Shown: positions 8,993 to 17,581 of the stretch, in pieces
How positions within the stretch are numbered: position 1 is the first letter of the stretch
Layout: the number at the start of each line of letters is the position of its first letter
Source of the DNA: Gammaproteobacteria bacterium
Lineage (GTDB): Bacteria > Pseudomonadota > Gammaproteobacteria > GCA-001735895
Direction of reading: 5' to 3'
DNA length: 39,440 nucleotides
Assembly (NCBI GenBank): GCA_030066315.1
Contig: JASJBW010000008.1
Location: 1-39,440, forward strand
The notes under the pieces: generated by a model
What the model saw: only the letters and a program-made list of their open reading frames with translations
Databases searched by the model: none
Told to the model about the DNA's origin: nothing
Program-made: the position numbers and the translations under genes

Positions 8993-9798
8993 AACTGCTC
9001 GCTTAAGCGGTGCAGGTCTCGCTCTAAGGAACCTAGGATCTGATGGGCCTGTTTGAAGTCAGAGACAGATTGATGATATGTATCCAGTGAGGGATCGTAA
9101 GCCAGTAATGCCAATAATGATTTTTTTAATTGTACCCGCTGGGTCTGGCTAAAATGAGCCAGGTCTAAAAATCGATGCAACTGGTGGGCAGTCAATGTCC
9201 GTTGCATGTGGTCAGTATGAATTTCTAACAAAGCTTGAGCAAACGCATCGATTGCAGGCATAGATCTGGTAATTAATTCACTGATCCGGGCTTTATCTCG
9301 TGTGGGTGGCGTGCTGCTGTTATCGCTAATGACTTTAATGCAATGGCACCATTCCAGGGGTGAAAATCGGCTTGCGGTTTTAACGAAGGCAAAAGCTTCA
9401 AGGTCGTATATGGATTTGTCATCGTATTCAACATTTTCAGCTTGCTGTGACTCTATAGGCATGCGGGTCATGGTTGTACGTGTCAAGGTAATGGGATAGA
9501 TCCTGTTATTCTGCCCAACTTGGCGTACCTGGCTGGCTAGAATAGTGGTGCCAATATCGAGATCTAGATGACCGGCTATGCCAAGGTTAATCCAGACCGG
9601 AGATGTGTTTTGGGCAAATTGTGCTGCACACCAGGCTGTGGCAGCCGCCATATTGATGGCCCCCATCCCGCTGACAACACAGAATATGGCGTTATTTTGA
9701 TAACAGTCAAAAATATTAGACTGAGTGATTTTCTTCAAGTGGTAGCGGTCAATAATCGGTTTGGCCTCACAATGCAAGGCACACATCCAGATCAACAT
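8989..9798 (-). CDS. Nucleoside phosphorylase-fold (MTA/SAH nucleosidase-like) protein
   Basis: MLIWMCALHCEAKPI; VVSGMGAINMAAA; WINLGIAGHLDLDIGT; YDLEAFAF; IKVISDNSS match the nucleosidase core motifs. Confidence 0.75.
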   Translation of the reverse strand: MLIWMCALHCEAKPIIDRYHLKKITQSNIFDCYQNNAIFCVVSGMGAINMAAATAWCAAQFAQNTSPVWINLGIAGHLDLDIGTTILASQVRQVGQNNRIYPITLTRTTMTRMPIESQQAENVEYDDKSIYDLEAFAFVKTASRFSPLEWCHCIKVISDNSSTPPTRDKARISELITRSMPAIDAFAQALLEIHTDHMQRTLTAHQLHRFLDLAHFSQTQRVQLKKSLLALLAYDPSLDTYHQSVSDFKQAHQILGSLERDLHRLSEQL

Positions 9799-10622
9799 GC
9801 TTCGGCCTCGTGCTGATCAAGTAACGGCGAAAACGTGTCCAATATCTGGTGATTATTATGTTTACGTGCGCCCTTGAGTAAAATGCGACTTTTTTTAATT
9901 AACATATCGCGGGCAAGTTGGCGCTGTTCATCACTTAATGAAGAGAGTTTAAGTAGTGAGTGTAAAGCCTGAATACGAAAGCGATCCATTCCCCAGTGTT
10001 GACGAGAAAGTTGGTCTGTATGGCCTCCATATTTAATAATTAAAGGCTTCTCTATATAAACGACTGGATATAAATGACACAGTCTTAACCAAAGGTCGTA
10101 ATCTTCGCAGGCGGGTAAAGTTTCATCAAATCCCCCCATCTGGTCGAATACGGATTTATGAATAATAACCGCACTGGGTGAAATGACACATAAGGGCAGA
10201 CATTGCGAAAAAATAAATCCGCCGCTCTTGCGATGTTTATGCATGGGATTAACGCGTTTACCATGACGAATCCATATTTCATCGCTATGGAATAAAACAT
10301 CCTGCGGATGCTGTGTTTGTATTTCACGAACGGTTTTAATTTTATCCTCGAGCCATTCATCATCAGAATCCAGCAGGGCTATCCATTCATATTTCGCTTC
10401 AACAAGTCCAGCATTTCTTGCAGCACTGACCCCTTTATTTGGCTGGTTGATTAAATGGACTTGAGGGTAGTGTTTTTCTATGAGCTGTCGCGTGGAATCA
10501 GTGGAGCCATCATTGACGACAATAACTTCATCGACAGGGGAAGTCTGTCGATATATTGAATCGAGAGACCGCTTGAGTGTATGTGCGCGGTTGAAGCTGG
10601 GTATAACTACACTGATTTTCAC
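9792..10622 (-). CDS. Family 2 (GT-A) glycosyltransferase
   Basis: MKISVVIPSFNRAHTLKRSLDSIYRQTSPVDEVIVVNDGSTDSTRQLI; GVSAARNAGL; WIALLDSDDEWLEDK. Confidence 0.92.
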   Translation of the reverse strand: MKISVVIPSFNRAHTLKRSLDSIYRQTSPVDEVIVVNDGSTDSTRQLIEKHYPQVHLINQPNKGVSAARNAGLVEAKYEWIALLDSDDEWLEDKIKTVREIQTQHPQDVLFHSDEIWIRHGKRVNPMHKHRKSGGFIFSQCLPLCVISPSAVIIHKSVFDQMGGFDETLPACEDYDLWLRLCHLYPVVYIEKPLIIKYGGHTDQLSRQHWGMDRFRIQALHSLLKLSSLSDEQRQLARDMLIKKSRILLKGARKHNNHQILDTFSPLLDQHEAEAC

Positions 10623-10632
10623 AACTCAAGAA

Positions 10633-10968
10633 TCAGCCGGAAGAAGGCGGTTGTGTAAATTGTGTGCCGGGTAATACACTGACCGTGGAGCCGTCCGATT
10701 CGTGGATCTTATTCTTGCCTTCTTTTTCAACTTCATCAATACGAATAACCGAATGATGCGGGATATACGTATGTTTAACTTCACCAAACTCGCTCTTTAA
10801 TTTTTCCTCGGCCGGATCAACCAGCAGTTTGGATCTTTCACCAAAAATAATATGGCCAACCTCGATGAAGCCCATCATGGTGGCCTGGCTCACTTCATGT
10901 GCATACAGCTCATAAATCTTGTTTTGATTGTGAAACAGTATGCGAAAGATACTCTTGGATTTGTTCAT
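10633..10968 (-). CDS. DUF1820-family protein
   Basis: FRILFHNQNKIYELYAHEV...GFIEVGHIIFGERSKLLVDPAEEKLKSEFGEVKHTYIPHHSVIRIDEVEKEGKNKI matches the remembered DUF1820 signature. Confidence 0.8.
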   Translation of the reverse strand: MNKSKSIFRILFHNQNKIYELYAHEVSQATMMGFIEVGHIIFGERSKLLVDPAEEKLKSEFGEVKHTYIPHHSVIRIDEVEKEGKNKIHESDGSTVSVLPGTQFTQPPSSG

Positions 10969-11225
10969 CTACTTTCCATTAATTCATCGAGCTGATCTTC
11001 CATATGCATTTCAGTGAGTTCTGTGAATCCACCGATCCATTGTCCGTCTATAAGGACCTGAGGAACCATGCGAGCACCCTGGGTGACCTCTGAGAAACGT
11101 CTTAATTCATCTGGTTTTTGATCGAGACGAATTTCATCATAAGGAATCGTCCATTTATCCAGCAATTTTTTGGTTTGTTCGCAGATCGGACAGGTACCAG
11201 TACTGTAAACGGTAACACGGGCCAT
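10965..11225 (-). CDS. Glutaredoxin
   Basis: YSTGTCPICEQTKKLLDKWTIPYDEIRLD; RMVPQVLIDGQWIGGFTEL. 4-nt overlap with DUF1820. Confidence 0.88.
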   Translation of the reverse strand: MARVTVYSTGTCPICEQTKKLLDKWTIPYDEIRLDQKPDELRRFSEVTQGARMVPQVLIDGQWIGGFTELTEMHMEDQLDELMESR

Positions 11226-11239
11226 TCAGATATCCCTCT

Positions 11240-11449
11240 ATGTATGTTCAATTGGATTTTACCAGATAGTCACATCAAGAAGAATTTCAAGATCTTACCC
11301 GACTTGTTTATCGTTTAGCGTATCAGATAGGATTCAACCTGAGTCAATACCATCATATTACTTCAGATCAGGCCATCGACTTTTTGAAAGGTTTCTATGA
11401 GCCTATTTCACCACAGGAAAGAGTATTACTAATCAGCTCAGGCTTTTAA
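11240..11449 (+). pseudogene. Coding-like small ORF with an in-frame amber codon (MYVQLDFTR*SHQEEFQDLTRLVYRLAYQIGFNLSQYHHITSDQAIDFLKGFYEPISPQERVLLISSGF)
   Basis: ATG 11240, TAG 11267-11269, then 59 open codons to TAA 11447-11449. Composition looks protein-like; no family recognised. Confidence 0.35.
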
Positions 11450-13805
11450 TCGCCAGTATAGCCTGATTGCGCAGGGTTTTTAGTAACCCCAGCTGGTTGT
11501 CCGAGATTGCGATAGGTTGAGTTTGGCAGCTGTCAATATAAATGACAGCCACCGGACTGTGTTTGATGACGACGGGGAACAATACAAAAAATTTTGATCC
11601 TATCTTACGATGAAACCAGGCAGGAATTTTTTCGCGAATTTTTTTGTCCTGAGAATCTTCTATCATGATGTCGACGTTATTTTTAAAGGCGATATGAAAG
11701 ACATCTGCCTGGTAGGTTAAGGGTAGGGTGAAATTTCGAATCAACTGATCGATATCCTCTCCATAACCAAATTTACCCTCGATGCAGTTGGTTTGTTTAT
11801 TTCGCAGCCCCAGTAAAACACGGGATCCGGGTAATGAACGATAAATGGTTTCCAATATCATTTGCATGACTTGATTGATCGTGTAATCACCGGTCAGGGT
11901 GTTGGTGATGTCTTGAATACCATCACTGAGCGATTGTTCGGAATTTTGTTGTTCCAACTTTGAGGTATCTTCCTGCAAGATTTGTAAGCTATCCGGATCC
12001 AGCCCCTGTGGAAGTGAAGGGTCGGTCTCTTCAGTAGCGTGTTTTTCGCCCGGTTTTGGTTTGAGCAGTTGGAAAAACTTACTCTTACTCAAGTTGAAAT
12101 TGATTAATTTGGAAAAATTATTTAACTCCTGTTGAGAGGATTGCAGCAGCCCCGTCACTGCTTCGTCTTCCAAGGGTAATATCTTGTGATAACGCTGGGT
12201 AATTGCTTGAATGGCCTTTGATTGGCGTTCCTCAGGTTGTTTTAAAGCCTGCGTAAGTTCGTTACTGTAAGTGGCAATGATGCTTAATCTTGCCGGTTTT
12301 TTAGTAGATTCCCCCGACAATTGCTCATCACTTAAAGGTTTCATACTGTCGATGATCTGTTCAGGAAAGCCCCATTCACGCGCAACAGCCCTGCCCAGCT
12401 GATGATAGGAGATTCCCAGAACTTTAAGCGCCGCGGTGTTTTCCTGTAACCCATGTTGTTCCACCTGTTGGTCGATAGCCTGGCTTTCTTCATGTAAATA
12501 AAAACGTACCAGTAATTTTCCTAACTGTTGTAACAGTGCACACAGAAACGCCTCTTCATGTTGTTGCACCCGTTGATTTCGCGCCAGGTCATTGGCGAGT
12601 AAGCCAGAGAATAGGGAACTGACCGCATCTTCCATTAATTCGTGAGCCTGCAACTTATTCTGTAAGTGTTCAAACAGCATCAGTGAAACGGCCAGGCTTT
12701 TAACCGGATTAATGCCCAGCATCACTACGGCCCGGGATATAGTGCTGATTTTGCCACCGCCACGATTGTAATAGGCTGAATTGACAATACGTAAAACCTT
12801 GTTAGTCAGGGATATATCCTTGAGAATGGCATTGGAAACTGTGGCCAGGCTCTCAGTTTCACTGCTGGAAGCACGATTAAGGACACTGATGGTTCGTGAG
12901 AACGCAGGAAAGTCCTTTTTATGGTTCATCCGCCTGAGCAGGAATTGTAAGGTTGCATCAGATTCATCGCTATTGTTCAGAGCCTCAGTCAGAGCCAGGT
13001 TATCTTCAAGAGCTTTGAGCATTTCAGCTGCGTCCTGATAACGGTTTGCGGGCTCTTTTTCTAGCGCCTTCATGATGAAGGCATCGAGTCGTTCATTGAT
13101 GTCCTTGTTCAAGGTCGAGGGAGCCGCAATAGGTTGATTGGCAATTGCATTGAGTAATTGATAAACGTCTGCACCATCCACCGCTTTTTGCCCGGTGAGC
13201 AGTTCATAAAATATCAGACCCAGTGAAAATACATCAGAAACTGTCTGGTGTTGCCGGGTCTCTATATATTCAGGTGCCATATACTGCGGTGTCCCAATAA
13301 GATGTTCCTGGTCCTCGTGGGTTTGGTTCGCAAGTGTTGCCAGCCCGAAATCTGCAACTTTGGCTTCACCCTGCGCAGTCAGCATGATATTCGCCGGTTT
13401 TAAATCGCAGTGAATGATCCCAACAGCATGTGCTGCAGCCACACCTTTTAAAACATCACGCATGATTTTAAGTGTATTAGGCAAGGGGATGGGTTGGCGC
13501 ATTGCGGCATACAGAGATTCACCTTCGATATATTCCAGAACCAGATAGGGCTTCAACTGATAGCTACCCATATCGTAGATGCTGACAATATTGGCATGTT
13601 GCAGCTGGGATACCGTGCGCGCTTCTTGTAACAGGTTTTCTATGGTGTGTTGCTGAAAATCATCGCGAAGTGATACGGCCTTGATAGCTACCTGTCGATC
13701 GAGGCTTGGATCCGTTGCCAGATAAACAACGCCCTGGGCCCCTTTTCCCAAGGTGTCATTTATAATGAAGCGATCAATATTTTCCGGGTGAGCTAGACTT
13801 GGCAC
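11433..13805 (-). CDS. Ser/Thr protein kinase fused to HDOD and a C-terminal GAF-like domain
   Basis: Kinase: LGKGAQGVVYLATDPSLDRQVAIKAV, IIHCDLKPANIM, VADFGLA, GTPQYMAPEY. HDOD: FSRTISVLNRASSSETESLATVSNAILKDISLTNKVLRIVNSAYYNRGG. C-terminus resembles GAF. Confidence 0.9.
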   Translation of the reverse strand: MPSLAHPENIDRFIINDTLGKGAQGVVYLATDPSLDRQVAIKAVSLRDDFQQHTIENLLQEARTVSQLQHANIVSIYDMGSYQLKPYLVLEYIEGESLYAAMRQPIPLPNTLKIMRDVLKGVAAAHAVGIIHCDLKPANIMLTAQGEAKVADFGLATLANQTHEDQEHLIGTPQYMAPEYIETRQHQTVSDVFSLGLIFYELLTGQKAVDGADVYQLLNAIANQPIAAPSTLNKDINERLDAFIMKALEKEPANRYQDAAEMLKALEDNLALTEALNNSDESDATLQFLLRRMNHKKDFPAFSRTISVLNRASSSETESLATVSNAILKDISLTNKVLRIVNSAYYNRGGGKISTISRAVVMLGINPVKSLAVSLMLFEHLQNKLQAHELMEDAVSSLFSGLLANDLARNQRVQQHEEAFLCALLQQLGKLLVRFYLHEESQAIDQQVEQHGLQENTAALKVLGISYHQLGRAVAREWGFPEQIIDSMKPLSDEQLSGESTKKPARLSIIATYSNELTQALKQPEERQSKAIQAITQRYHKILPLEDEAVTGLLQSSQQELNNFSKLINFNLSKSKFFQLLKPKPGEKHATEETDPSLPQGLDPDSLQILQEDTSKLEQQNSEQSLSDGIQDITNTLTGDYTINQVMQMILETIYRSLPGSRVLLGLRNKQTNCIEGKFGYGEDIDQLIRNFTLPLTYQADVFHIAFKNNVDIMIEDSQDKKIREKIPAWFHRKIGSKFFVLFPVVIKHSPVAVIYIDSCQTQPIAISDNQLGLLKTLRNQAILAIKSLS

Positions 13806-13887
13806 AAAAATCAGTGTCCTTTTTTATCTTAAGTATAGTTCAAGCCAGCAGGGACACCGGTTATATTCTGGCTATTCCAGCGTTCAT

Positions 13888-14241
13888 TCAGTTCAGGTGG
13901 TTTGCTATAAAAGCTTTGATGAAATGGGGTGGACGAGCGCTGCTGAATCGATCTTGTTCTTCACCCTCTTTAAACAGAATGATAGTCGGAAAACCCCTCA
14001 CCCGATAATGGCCGGCCAGTTTCATGTTTTCGCCTTCATCCACTTCAAGTTTGGCCAAATTGACTTGGCCATTAAAGGATTCAATAACCCCGTACAGAAC
14101 CGGTGCAATCGCTATACAGGGACTGCACCATTCTGCCCAAAAATCAACGAGGATCGGTCGTTGATGTGATGCTTGCAGTACCTTATCGTCAAAGTCATGC
14201 AGGTCTACATCGTAGATCAGGGAATTCTTGCGCTTATCCAT
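13888..14241 (-). CDS. Thioredoxin-family protein (WCSPC active site)
   Basis: RPILVDFWAEWCSPCIAIAPVL; LAKLEVDEGENMKLAGHYRVRGFPTIILFKEGE. Internal Met (14241) is the more likely start; the ORF track extends to 14280. Confidence 0.88.
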   Translation of the reverse strand: MDKRKNSLIYDVDLHDFDDKVLQASHQRPILVDFWAEWCSPCIAIAPVLYGVIESFNGQVNLAKLEVDEGENMKLAGHYRVRGFPTIILFKEGEEQDRFSSARPPHFIKAFIANHLN

Positions 14242-14343
14242 TATTGAATATAAGTAAATACTAATATTAAAAAGGTGCATAATAATGCATAATTGAATTA
14301 TTGCAGCAAAAACTTTGGTTGTACGTCAAAGAATGTGGTGATT

Positions 14344-15177
14344 ATGAATATGCTCAAAAAATGGGTCGGCTTAATATTATTCAGTGGGGCGCTCTTTTTC
14401 GGCAGCGCCAAGGCTGATGTGCTATTGCTGGTGCATGGCTATCAGGGCAATATATTTTCGTGGGAACAGTCAGGTGTCGTACCGGTACTGCAACAGTTTG
14501 GTTGGAAACGGGCGGGTGTATTATTGGGAGCTCCACAAGGATTGATTCCAATACCACTGCCGGGTTTTCAGGACGAGAATAAAGTCATCAATCTTCAGGT
14601 GAATTCAGAAGCACCCTTGATCATCCAGTCAAATGTCGTCACAGCAGCAATTCGCTGGATCGTTGATCATTATCCTTCAGAGAAAATAATCATTGCAGGC
14701 CACTCTCTGGGAGGCGTCGTGGCCAGAATGGCATTGGTTCGAAATGGTGCTCCCAATGTTAAGGCTTTGGTGACCATTGCCAGCCCCCATTTGGGTACCG
14801 CATTGGCCTATCGTGGCCTAGATGAGTTAGAAGATCCTTTGCCGATTCGCATGATCAAGGAATGGTTTGGTGGTGAGACTTATGACATGTTACAACGTTC
14901 CCGCGGATTGCTGCATGATATTGTACCGGCAATTCCGGGACGTTTATTACATTGGCTCAACTCAAGACAACATCCCAACATCAAATATTACTCCGTGGTG
15001 CGTTCCAATATTGCGGGTGTCCTCGGTGATCCCATCGTTTCCGGATATAGTCAGGATATGAAAAATGTGCCACCCATAGGTGATAGATCAACACGCCTGA
15101 TTCAAGGATTTACCCATTGGCTGAATGTACTTGATGGCTACGCGCTGGTTAACATCCTGGATCAACTGGATGATTGA
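14344..15177 (+). CDS. Exported alpha/beta hydrolase (PGAP1/lipase-like)
   Basis: Signal-like N-terminus MNMLKKWVGLILFSGALFFGSAKA; VLLLVHGYQGNIFSWE; IIAGHSLGGVVARMAL. ORF opens at 14293. Confidence 0.85.
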   Translation: MNMLKKWVGLILFSGALFFGSAKADVLLLVHGYQGNIFSWEQSGVVPVLQQFGWKRAGVLLGAPQGLIPIPLPGFQDENKVINLQVNSEAPLIIQSNVVTAAIRWIVDHYPSEKIIIAGHSLGGVVARMALVRNGAPNVKALVTIASPHLGTALAYRGLDELEDPLPIRMIKEWFGGETYDMLQRSRGLLHDIVPAIPGRLLHWLNSRQHPNIKYYSVVRSNIAGVLGDPIVSGYSQDMKNVPPIGDRSTRLIQGFTHWLNVLDGYALVNILDQLDD

Positions 15178-15183
15178 ACCTAA

Positions 15184-15498
15184 TTAATCCGGGTCTTGAA
15201 GCAATACCCAGGGTTTGACCACGCACGCCCACAACTTGGCATCATCATTGAACCATCGACGGGCCTGGGCATTACTGACTTGACTGATCAGATTTTGCTG
15301 CATCCACTGCTCAATCTGTACGGAATTGTCCTGCTGAATTTGGTAGGCGACCTCGATCAAATCTAATTGCTGATCAATAACCAGGGTATATCCCCCAGCA
15401 AAATAACGCTGCAATTCCTTCCAGGCAATACGAGCGGTTTCACTATTCAACTTACCCCTGATTAACTCTTTTTGGCTGATACCAAAATCTTCGCTCAT
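15184..15498 (-). CDS. DUF2288-family protein
   Basis: TARIAWKELQRYFAGGYTLVIDQQLDLIEVAYQIQQDN...QWMQQNLISQVS...LWACVVKPWVLLQ. Confidence 0.7.
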   Translation of the reverse strand: MSEDFGISQKELIRGKLNSETARIAWKELQRYFAGGYTLVIDQQLDLIEVAYQIQQDNSVQIEQWMQQNLISQVSNAQARRWFNDDAKLWACVVKPWVLLQDPD

Positions 15499-15505
15499 TA
15501 GATAA

Positions 15506-16426
15506 TCAGCTATACCTGTGAGTGCCCGGTAACTGGCACTTTTCTATGGTATTGATAATCGTTTGAATCGCTTCCTTGCGAGGGTAATGTTTGCGCCAGG
15601 CAAGCGCCACGGTGCGACTGGGTTCGGGTTTGGCGAATGGCTTGATTTTAATCAGTTGTTGATTGGTCTGGCTCTTGTGCATACTGGTGCAAGGTAATAC
15701 GGTGATACCGGTACCGGCAGCAACCATGTGACGGATGGTTTCAAGTGAACTGCCTTCTAGCGAACGTGTCAGCTCATTGCTTTTAGACATGCACTTGGGG
15801 CAGGCCTGAAGTACTTGGTCACGAAAACAATGGCCAGCACCCAACAGCATCAAGTCCTGGCCCACCAGTTCATCGACGAAAATGTGTTGTTTTTCTTTCC
15901 ATTCATGTTGCGCATGAACCGCGACCACAAAAGGTTCCTCATATAATGGCGCGGTTTCAATGCCAGGCTCTTCGAAGGGGTAGGAAATAATAATGGCATC
16001 CAGCTCTCCCTGTTTTAATGAACGCGATAGATTTGCAGTGAAGTTTTCTTCAATAATCAGGGTCAGATTAGGTGCATTTTGATGGAGCCGGGGAATCAGG
16101 TCAGGCAACAAGTAGGGACCTATGGTATAAATGGCGCCTAACTTGAAAACACCGGACAGGGGGTCCTTGCCTTGCTGGGAAATTTCATGAATTACCTGGG
16201 TTTCACGCAACACTTTTTGCGCTTGTTCAATGATGCGTTGACCAATATCGGTAATTCGAATTTCATTTTTAGAGCTGCGTTCAAAAAGCTTGATGTCCAG
16301 TTCGTCTTCAAGTTTTTTGATGGCGATACTCAACGTAGGCTGACTGACGAAACACGCTTGTGCGGCCTGACCAAAATGTTTTTTTTGCGCGACAGCGACG
16401 ATATATCTGAGTTCGGTTAAAGTCAT
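15506..16426 (-). CDS. oxyR: LysR-family peroxide regulator, OxyR-like
   Basis: MTLTELRYIVAVAQKKHFGQAAQACFVSQPTLSIAIKKLEDELDIKLFERSSKNEIRIT; redox-loop-like LGAGHCFRDQVLQACP with two Cys in the OxyR pattern. Start trimmed from 16468. Confidence 0.8.
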   Translation of the reverse strand: MTLTELRYIVAVAQKKHFGQAAQACFVSQPTLSIAIKKLEDELDIKLFERSSKNEIRITDIGQRIIEQAQKVLRETQVIHEISQQGKDPLSGVFKLGAIYTIGPYLLPDLIPRLHQNAPNLTLIIEENFTANLSRSLKQGELDAIIISYPFEEPGIETAPLYEEPFVVAVHAQHEWKEKQHIFVDELVGQDLMLLGAGHCFRDQVLQACPKCMSKSNELTRSLEGSSLETIRHMVAAGTGITVLPCTSMHKSQTNQQLIKIKPFAKPEPSRTVALAWRKHYPRKEAIQTIINTIEKCQLPGTHRYS

Positions 16427-16466
16427 GGTTTTGGATGCAACTCTTACCCGGATAGTTTGTCCATAC

Positions 16467-16517
16467 AATTGATAAAATTCAATTAAAATTTATTATTAAT
16501 CAATTATTTCTATTGAT
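16467..16517. promoter_or_regulatory. AT-rich array of AATTGAT / ATCAATT / ATTGAT motifs between oxyR and the terB-like gene
   Basis: AATTGAT 16467-16473, ATCAATT 16499-16505, ATTGAT 16512-16517, read directly in the divergent intergenic region. Confidence 0.3.
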
Positions 16518-16546
16518 TTGTTGATCCAGATAAGCCGATATTCGTA

Positions 16547-16987
16547 ATGAAAGCCCTTATTCAACAATTTTTTAAACCCACCTTTGAGCGTTTCAATAAA
16601 GAAGAGCCTGAGCTTGCCATCGATCTGGCCACTGCAATTTTAATGATTGAAGTTAGTCGGGCTGATTTCAATCATGATCCTACCGAAGCAGAGCAAATTC
16701 GTCAGTTGTTATTAGACCATCTATCTTTGTGTGAAGAGGAAGTCGACACCCTGATTAAAAATGCCCACCGGGAGGCTGATAACCTGGTTTCCCTACAACA
16801 CATCACGCGCTTGATGAATGAGCAAATGGATCAACGCGGCAAAGTACAGGTTATTGAGTTAATGTGGAAGGTGGCTTATGCCGATGGTGATAAACATCAT
16901 TATGAAGAGCACCTATTGAGACAAGTCGCTGAATTGTTGTATGTATCACATGCAGATTTTATTCAAGCTCGGCACCAGGCAGAATAA
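16547..16987 (+). CDS. TerB-family (tellurite-resistance-like) protein
   Basis: LAIDLATAILMIEVSRADFNHDPTEAEQIRQLL...LMWKVAYADGDKHHYEEHLLRQVAELLYVSHADFIQAR. Confidence 0.8.
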   Translation: MKALIQQFFKPTFERFNKEEPELAIDLATAILMIEVSRADFNHDPTEAEQIRQLLLDHLSLCEEEVDTLIKNAHREADNLVSLQHITRLMNEQMDQRGKVQVIELMWKVAYADGDKHHYEEHLLRQVAELLYVSHADFIQARHQAE

Positions 16988-17010
16988 TCGCCTGATGCCG
17001 GAATAAGTGA

Positions 17011-17466
17011 CTAGTTGGAGAAAAACTGCTGGCGTAGTTTCATATTACCAGTTTGATTATCAGCGGTAGTGACTTTAATAGAAAAATCCAGTGTTTCGCG
17101 GTCAGCGACGGAAAATTCACTGATGTAATAAACCGCTTTTTGTTCCTGAATCTTGCGCAGCTTGATATCACGCAACTGCCCGGTTAAATTGGTGGCACTG
17201 ACGTCGATATCGGCTTCCACACCCTCAAAGCTCCCCCCTTTCTTTAACACCGAAATATTGAGTAACCCCCGGTTTTTACTGCGGGTTATACCGTAGGCGC
17301 GTGCTACCGCGGGCGGTAAGGATTCCGTGGAAATGGCATTATAATGGACGATATAGTTGCCCACGATCTGCGAACTTTCTGCGAAAGTGATGGATTGAAA
17401 GGCTAATAAAAATCCGATAGCCATCAGTTGGAATATTTTTTTCATAGTGTCCTCCGATTGATTCAT
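17011..17466 (-). CDS. DUF4426-family exported protein
   Basis: Signal-like segment, then VGNYIVHYNAISTESLPPAVARAYGITRSKNRGLLNISVL. Start could be the internal MKKIFQ. Confidence 0.72.
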   Translation of the reverse strand: MNQSEDTMKKIFQLMAIGFLLAFQSITFAESSQIVGNYIVHYNAISTESLPPAVARAYGITRSKNRGLLNISVLKKGGSFEGVEADIDVSATNLTGQLRDIKLRKIQEQKAVYYISEFSVADRETLDFSIKVTTADNQTGNMKLRQQFFSN

Positions 17467-17581
17467 TCAGTTGGCAGCTTTATTAGTGATTTTTATACCA
17501 ACCTTGTGCTCATTATAGAACGAATAAATTCAAAAAGATTCGATTATTCGCGCATATTTCATCATGTGATTGGAGTCAATT

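Noticed and set aside
11118-11318. Plus-strand ORF 11118-11318
   Set aside because: Mostly antisense to glutaredoxin; the coding-like signal in this gap is in a different frame (11240-11449).
17521-17550. Inverted repeat CGAATAA...TTATTCG between yggT and the DUF4426 gene
   Set aside because: Short arms, 16-nt spacer, AT-rich, no T-run; not distinguishable from chance by eye.
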